Assembly: GCF_900177515.1 (NCBI RefSeq)
Contig: NZ_FXAK01000009.1
Coordinates: forward strand, 1-64,000
DNA from: Azospirillum oryzae
GTDB lineage: Bacteria > Pseudomonadota > Alphaproteobacteria > Azospirillales > Azospirillaceae
Direction of reading: 5' to 3'
DNA: 64,000 nucleotides
The notes below the pieces were generated by a model that did not search any database, had not been told where the DNA came from, and worked only from the letters and a program-made list of their open reading frames with translations. This document shows, piece by piece, positions 59,100-64,000 of this stretch; within the stretch, counting starts at the first letter, position 1; every line of letters starts with the position of its first letter. A program made the position numbers and the translations under genes.

Positions 59100-61859
59100 C
59101 TATGCCACGTGATCCATGATGGTGCCGGTGGCGGTGCCGATCAGCGTGTTGCCGCTGGTCAGGTGGAGAAGGAAATTCTCCGTCCCTTCGGTGGCGTTGT
59201 CGCCGATGATTGAAACGGTGACGGTCTTGGTCGTTTCACCAGGCTCGAAGGTCAGGCTGCCGCTGGCGGCGGTGTAGTCAGACCCGGCCGTGGCCGTGCC
59301 GTCCTCGGTCGCGTAGTCGATGGTGGTGGTTGTGGTCACCGCGTTGGCCAGTTGGACGGTGAACACCGCCTCCTCGGTGCCGGCCACTGTGGTGGTGGTG
59401 CTGGACGCCAAGCCGGCCTTGATGATGTCCATCTTGGTGGAGTCCACGGTTTTGTAGTCGTCTTCCAGCAATCCGCCGACATCGCCCGATTCCGGCGTCC
59501 AGGCCCAATAGGTCCAGCTCATCCCCTGATCGCCCGAGGCGATATCGCTGGTGCCGTCCAGATTCCAGTCGCCGTTCAGGTACTTGATCAGCGAGCTGGC
59601 CCAGGTCTGTTCGGCGCTGCTGGTCATCTGACCGCCGAACTCGCCCAGCAGGATCGGGGCGATGTTGTTCTTGTAGATGTAGCCCCACATGCTGTCGTAC
59701 TGAGCCGGCAGGTTGTCAGGGAAATTCGAATCCTGCAGCCAGCTAAAATTATAGACGCTCTGACCGTACGCGTGAGGGGAATAGACCAGCTTGTTCGGCA
59801 CGTCAAACTCGACCGGGCTTTCCTGAACGCCGGCCAGGGTGCTGCTCCATTCCGTGCCCTCAACGATCATCAACCAGTCCTTGTTGACGGACTGGATGGC
59901 GTTGCCGATGCGCTCGGCCGCCGCGGCCCAGTCGGTGGCCTGGTTGCCGTCGCCCCAGGTGGCCGACACGCTGGGCTCGTTGTGCAGGTCGGCGCCGATC
60001 ACCGCCTCGTTACCGGCATAGCGAGTGGCGAGCGTCTGCCAGTGGTCGATCACATCGGCTTCGGAATAATTGTCGGTGTACCAGAGCCCGCCTTCGTTGG
60101 TGCCGGCACCGCCGTCGTTGCGGTGGTGGTCGAGGATCACCTTCATGCCGACCGAGCCGGCATAGTCGATGATCTTGTCATAGACCTCCAGCCGGGTCAG
60201 GCCGGCCAAATCCGGGTTCTTGGAATAGTCGATGCCATTGGTGACGGCGTCGCTGGAGAACAGATCGTCCGACCATGTCAGGCGGATGACGTTGAAGCCC
60301 AGATCCTTCATGCTGTCGACGTGGTTCTGGTAGCTGTCGGCCCACAGGCCGGAGGGCACGTAGTTGTAGCCCTCGCCGCCGAACCAGTTGACGCCGGTGA
60401 GCCTGACATTGTTGCCGCTTTCATCGACGATCTGGTTGCCTTCGGTGTGCAAAAAGCCATCGATCGAGCCGCTGCTTTCGACCATGCCCGGATCGGACAC
60501 GGTAACGTTGCCGACGGTAACTGATGGTGTGCCGCCGCTGCTGCCGGTAGAGACGTCGGATGTGCCGTTGCCCGAACTGCTGCCAGTCGAGCCCACAGAA
60601 CCGTCGTTCGTGCTGCTTCCCGCCGCATCGAAATAGCCGGCATCCAGCTTGGCGGTCAGGGTGGCGTTCCAATAGAGGTTGCCGGTCGCCCCGATGTCGG
60701 TGCCGTTGTCGTCACGGTGGACCGACACGGACTCATCGGTCGCCACCACGGACTTTCCGTCGACGCTGATGCTCTTGACGTACAGGTTCCGGTCGATGCC
60801 GTCGACGATGGCGTCGTTGTCGTATTTCACCTGAACCGTGTGAGCGGCATCCTGGGTCAGGCTGGTGGTGAAGCTGAAATCCTTCGCGGCGGTGTCTGTC
60901 GCCGTGCCCTCGCCGATTTCCTTGCCGTCAACCAGCACCGTGAAGTGTGCGCCTTCGCCGCCGGCTGTACTGGCGGCGGCGTTCACGGTGATCACGTTCT
61001 GCGCGGCGGTGGTGCTGGCGGACGTGCTGGCGGAGGGTGTGGCGAAATAGCTCTTGTCCGCATCGACCACCAGCGAACCGTTCCACCACATGTCCGATTG
61101 CCCGTCGATCATGTCCTTGCCATCGAGCGCGCCCCTATCATAGCTGACGATGCTGTCGGTCGGCTCTACGGCGTGACCGTTGATGGTGATGGTGTTGACC
61201 TGCAGGTTGCGGTCGGTGCCGTCGACGACTGCATCGTTGTCGTATTGCACCTGCACCTTGTGGGCGCTGGTCGCATCCAGCGCCGTGGTGAAGGTGAAAT
61301 CCTTGCTATCGGCATCGACGGTGCCCTCGCCCACCTTCTGGCCGTCGACCAGGAGAGTGAAATGAGCGTTCTTCCCGCCGGCCGCAGTGCCCTGGGCGTT
61401 CACCACGATGCTGGTAGCCGTGGAGGTGGAGTTCGTGGCGGTTCCAGCGGAACTGGCAGTGCTCGCGCCATAGTAGCTGGCCGGAGTGCTGAACGTCAGC
61501 GCGCCGTTCCACCACATGCTTTCCTGCCCCGCCTGATTGGCACTGGTCGCCGCGTCATCGTAGCGGGAATAGGTGGCATCGGTCGCCGCCAGCGTATGGC
61601 CATTGACGGTGATCGATTGCACATAGAGGTCGCGATAGGCGCTGTTCACCGCGTCGTTGTCGTAGACGATCTGGACGGTGTGCGCCGTTCCCTCTTCAAG
61701 CGCGGTGGTGAAGCTGTAGTCCTTGGACGAGGTGGATGTCGTGGAGGCTTCCCCGACTTCCTGCCCGTCGACCAGAAGTTTGAAATGCGGCGCGACGCCA
61801 TCCCCCGACTTGCCATAGGCGTTGACGATGATCGTGCTCAGAGTTGCGGTCGAGCTCAT
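59100..61859 (-). CDS. GH5-family glycoside hydrolase with three CBM60-like modules and Calx-beta tail
   Basis: The 919-residue protein has three N-terminal carbohydrate-binding modules (about 8-125, 149-265 and 288-405), a Ser/Gly/Thr-rich linker (412-446), a GH5 catalytic domain (about 462-815) and a C-terminal Calx-beta domain (about 822-919). The GH5 acid/base is Glu628 (DLHNEPS) and the nucleophile Glu740 (LLGEFGG); LTGVNWFGGE (487-496) starts the barrel. The family cuts beta-1,4-glucans, mannans or xylans. There is no N-terminal signal peptide, so export by a type I or other leaderless route is likely. AGGAT precedes the ATG. Confidence 0.92.
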   Translation of the reverse strand: MSSTATLSTIIVNAYGKSGDGVAPHFKLLVDGQEVGEASTTSTSSKDYSFTTALEEGTAHTVQIVYDNDAVNSAYRDLYVQSITVNGHTLAATDATYSRYDDAATSANQAGQESMWWNGALTFSTPASYYGASTASSAGTATNSTSTATSIVVNAQGTAAGGKNAHFTLLVDGQKVGEGTVDADSKDFTFTTALDATSAHKVQVQYDNDAVVDGTDRNLQVNTITINGHAVEPTDSIVSYDRGALDGKDMIDGQSDMWWNGSLVVDADKSYFATPSASTSASTTAAQNVITVNAAASTAGGEGAHFTVLVDGKEIGEGTATDTAAKDFSFTTSLTQDAAHTVQVKYDNDAIVDGIDRNLYVKSISVDGKSVVATDESVSVHRDDNGTDIGATGNLYWNATLTAKLDAGYFDAAGSSTNDGSVGSTGSSSGNGTSDVSTGSSGGTPSVTVGNVTVSDPGMVESSGSIDGFLHTEGNQIVDESGNNVRLTGVNWFGGEGYNYVPSGLWADSYQNHVDSMKDLGFNVIRLTWSDDLFSSDAVTNGIDYSKNPDLAGLTRLEVYDKIIDYAGSVGMKVILDHHRNDGGAGTNEGGLWYTDNYSEADVIDHWQTLATRYAGNEAVIGADLHNEPSVSATWGDGNQATDWAAAAERIGNAIQSVNKDWLMIVEGTEWSSTLAGVQESPVEFDVPNKLVYSPHAYGQSVYNFSWLQDSNFPDNLPAQYDSMWGYIYKNNIAPILLGEFGGQMTSSAEQTWASSLIKYLNGDWNLDGTSDIASGDQGMSWTYWAWTPESGDVGGLLEDDYKTVDSTKMDIIKAGLASSTTTTVAGTEEAVFTVQLANAVTTTTTIDYATEDGTATAGSDYTAASGSLTFEPGETTKTVTVSIIGDNATEGTENFLLHLTSGNTLIGTATGTIMDHVA

Positions 61860-62509
61860 GACTATTATCCTATTTTTGCTGCGTTGGCAGTCATGCTGGC
61901 GTGGAAAACGTTAACGAAACATTGCTGATTTGGTTAAAATCTTACCGATGCTTGTGGCAAAATTTGGCCACTTGGATGGGACGGCGGCTTAATCATCCGT
62001 CTGCCGGGATGACATGATTATCCCTTTCTAGTCACATCTTTCAGCGCAGGACACGGAGATATGCGACCGTATAAACAATCGCAGCCGGGCATTCCTGCCC
62101 ATGTCCAAGGTTACCCTAAAAGGCTGGAAGAGTGTCTGTTCCGTGTGCTCGCTAACGCTCCGGCTGCTCACTTGGGTTCACTTTGCAAAGACACAATCAA
62201 TGAGCATTTTACTGACGACCAACCCGATGAGGGGACAGCGGCCTTGGGTTGTCCGAGACTCTGCCAACTGCTTATCGGGTGGTCAGCTCGATGCAGTCTA
62301 TCCGGCTAAAGAGTTAACGATTGTGATCGTGAGCGCCACCTCAATATAGAATTAAATTCCTATTTCGTGGGTCTGTGACTTTTGGTAGATGCGGTAATCG
62401 GGCCTGGGTTCTGCCGTTGAGGAACAACCGGGGGCCTCTCACGCTAATGGAGAAAACGGGGGCTGAGCGACGTTGGTTCTTTGATTGCGGGCACAGGAGG
62501 CAAGCCCTC
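61860..62509. other. region without supported genes before the last IS copy
   Basis: These 650 bases contain overlapping short + frames (62061-62309 and 62101-62349) that resemble nothing I know and lack good ribosome sites. The section next to 61859 is AT-rich (GGTTAAAATC and similar) and should carry the GH5 promoter. No repeats or RNA genes were recognised. Confidence 0.5.
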
Positions 62510-63524
62510 AGAACCTGTTCGTAGACGTCATGTGCTGACCTCCTGGGGCGTGAGCCGCTTCAGGCGCCTGGAGAGGATGGAAATGAAGGCGATTTCGACG
62601 AACGCGACGAGGTGCTCCTTCGTCCGCTCGACGATGGTGTTCAATCGTCGGTAACGGCTGATCCAGCTGAAGGAGCGCTCCACGACCCAGGCGATCTCGG
62701 TAGGGATGAACACCCCGTCACGGCCGCGGACGACCGGCCGGACGGTGATGCCGAGCGCTTTCGCGGCTTTGGCCAAGCGTTCACCCCGATAGCCGAGATC
62801 ACCGATGGCGGGGCCTTGGAACCCACGTCCAGCGAGTTGGCGCAGTACCGGTACGATGCCATTGGTGTCGTGCACGTTGGCCGGCATGGCGTCGATCGCC
62901 AGCGGGAGGCCGTACTTCTCCACCGCGATGCTGACCTTCACGCCGCGGATCTTCTTGCCGCCATCCACGCCCCGCGCAAAACAACTCGGGGCCGAGGGGC
63001 AGGTGCGGCTGTCGATCACCACCGTGCTCGGCTCGGCCGTGTCGCCGCATGCCATGCGCCACATGCGGCACAGCCGGTCGAGTAAGCGCCGCCACAGTCC
63101 GAGCCGGGTCCAGCGGGCGAACAGGGTGTACAACGTGCCGAACGGAATGCCGGTGAGCTGACCGATGGTGCGCCATCGCATGCCGCAAAAGCACACGCAC
63201 CAGATTGCCATGATCGCCTTGCGCAACGCTGCTCCCGTGAGCGCCGGCTTCGGCCCGGAACGGGTTGGGCGACTGCCGTCGGTCGCCATCGCTGTCAGTT
63301 CGCTGAGCACCTCATCGACAAAAGCATCGACATCCCAAAACGCATCCCAGGACGCCGACGTGGTGCTTGCGGGACGAACGGCAGTGCCCATAGAGTGCGG
63401 ATCATAGCGGTCAGAACGAGGGCCTCAGACCTACCAGACCGCGCCCCGCCGCACCACTCCTACTCAGCTTAAAGCAGCATCCCGCTCAGCGCCAGCCGGG
63501 ACGTGCCTGCCACCAACAAGCTCT
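62510..63524 (-). mobile_element. IS5-family element, type B, intact copy
   Basis: Ends AGAACCTGTT (62510) and AACAAGCTCT (to 63524) bracket an intact transposase gene. The copy at 53510-54523 has the same orientation, so the two bracket the 8-kb CBM/GH5 segment like the arms of a composite transposon. Confidence 0.88.
62528..63391 (-). CDS. IS5-family transposase (type B, intact)
   Basis: The 287-residue transposase starts MGTAVRPASTTSASWDAFWD. The N-terminal DUF4096-like part (to about 110) is followed by the DDE core: VVIDSRTCPSAPSC, IGDLGYRGERLAKAA, and the ERSFSWISRYRRLNTIVERT segment typical of IS5. It is the only uninterrupted gene among four copies in the window. Confidence 0.92.
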   Translation of the reverse strand: MGTAVRPASTTSASWDAFWDVDAFVDEVLSELTAMATDGSRPTRSGPKPALTGAALRKAIMAIWCVCFCGMRWRTIGQLTGIPFGTLYTLFARWTRLGLWRRLLDRLCRMWRMACGDTAEPSTVVIDSRTCPSAPSCFARGVDGGKKIRGVKVSIAVEKYGLPLAIDAMPANVHDTNGIVPVLRQLAGRGFQGPAIGDLGYRGERLAKAAKALGITVRPVVRGRDGVFIPTEIAWVVERSFSWISRYRRLNTIVERTKEHLVAFVEIAFISILSRRLKRLTPQEVST

Positions 63525-63593
63525 CACCTGAAGCGGCTCGTGTTCCAGAAGGTCAGCGCGCGACTGCTATGACCAAGCGCTGAGCGATGCCGG

Positions 63594-64000
63594 TCAAGGT
63601 CGGGCGGCAGGTGTAACAAACACGGTCCCGTCCATCAGCAGCCGCGCCGTCCGCACCAGGGCTGCGCGGCGCAGCTTGAAGCCCGCGGTGGCGGTATCGA
63701 TCTCAAGCGCCACCGTCAGCCGGCCCGACGGATGCTCCACATCGCAGATTTTGGACGGCCCAGCCGGCACCGCCGCCAGCGCATGGGCCGGCGATCCGTC
63801 CAGCAGGCAGGCCGTCGCCACCGTCACCGCGCCCAGCACACCGATCGAGGCATGCAGGCTGAAGGGCGTGAAGGTCCGGGTGCAGATGATACCACCGTCG
63901 CGGGGCGGCGCCACCAGCGTCAGCTTCGGCACCGTCTGTGCCCGCACGTCGCCCAGCCCCATCAGCGGCCCGGCGGCAAGCCGGATTCGCTCCAGCCGTT
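63594..64000 (-). CDS. PrpF/4-oxalomesaconate-tautomerase family protein, C-terminal part (runs off window)
   Basis: The frame is open to the window end and so is only the C-terminal 135 residues: LERIRLAAGPLMGLGDV, PKLTLVAPP, RTFTPFSLHASIGVLGAVTV, EHPSGRLTV and ARLLMDGTVFV. This pattern belongs to the PrpF/GalD family of isomerases (methylaconitate isomerase, 4-oxalomesaconate tautomerase), which act on unsaturated tricarboxylates in the cytoplasm. The ATG at 63962 is internal. The type B IS5 ends 69 bases after its stop. The exact substrate cannot be decided. Confidence 0.85.
   Translation of the reverse strand, partial: RLERIRLAAGPLMGLGDVRAQTVPKLTLVAPPRDGGIICTRTFTPFSLHASIGVLGAVTVATACLLDGSPAHALAAVPAGPSKICDVEHPSGRLTVALEIDTATAGFKLRRAALVRTARLLMDGTVFVTPAARP

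Noticed and set aside
62061..62349. Two overlapping + strand small frames of 82 codons
   Set aside because: No homology, no ribosome site and mutually overlapping frames; not supported as genes.

Overview
The window is high-GC alphaproteobacterial DNA. The protein families (amide-inducible AmiC/AmiR, FecI/FecR and TonB receptors, DUF5372 serine-recombinase cassettes, many IS5-family copies) suggest an Azospirillum-like member of the Rhodospirillales. The density of insertion sequences and broken genes suggests an accessory replicon or plastic island. Both are inferences; no rRNA, tRNA, replication origin or CRISPR array was seen.

Region 1 (about 0.4-19.7 kb, all genes on +) is the most coherent part. 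It starts with a family III CoA-transferase, an enoyl-CoA hydratase, a methylmalonate/malonate-semialdehyde dehydrogenase, a GMC alcohol dehydrogenase and an AcuI-type acryloyl-CoA reductase. That is the gene set known for catabolism of acrylate and 3-hydroxypropionate. An amidase-signature hydrolase follows, then the amide sensor AmiC, the ANTAR antiterminator AmiR, a leader with two intrinsic terminators, a five-gene UrtABCDE-type ABC importer, the aliphatic amidase AmiE (346 aa, triad E59/K134/C166 intact) and a MoxR-type AAA+/vWA pair. Read together they could import a short-chain amide such as acrylamide, release ammonia, and take acrylate to acetyl-CoA or propionyl-CoA.

Region 2 (19.7-33.4 kb) is an insertion-sequence graveyard around a second, damaged catabolic locus. 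It holds an IS110 relic, a complete IS21 (istA/istB), a response regulator whose downstream neighbour is cut by the IS21, a SNF2-helicase relic, IS5 copies, an IclR regulator whose last codons lie in an IS end, and a solute-binding protein, aldehyde dehydrogenase and SDR. The stubs of a CoA-transferase gene and a fumarylacetoacetate-hydrolase-family gene lie either side of an IS6-like element.

Region 3 (33.5-52.1 kb) is a siderophore-iron uptake island without visible siderophore synthesis genes. One operon has a TonB receptor with an STN domain followed by DUF4198, DUF3649, PepSY and DUF3325 proteins. A second, opposite operon is fecI-fecR-TonB receptor-esterase. A FatB/YclQ-type binding protein with two permeases and an ATPase forms a third unit. 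Fur-like AT-rich boxes lie upstream of each unit. A serine-recombinase cassette has split a DUF6655-like lipoprotein gene; both halves and the junctions are visible.

Region 4 (52.2-64 kb) holds nested IS copies and two large polysaccharide-active proteins that share a repeated CBM60-like module: a parallel beta-helix protein with five copies and a GH5 glycoside hydrolase with three copies and a Calx-beta tail. Two closely similar IS5 copies in the same orientation bracket them. The window ends inside a PrpF/4-oxalomesaconate-tautomerase-family gene.
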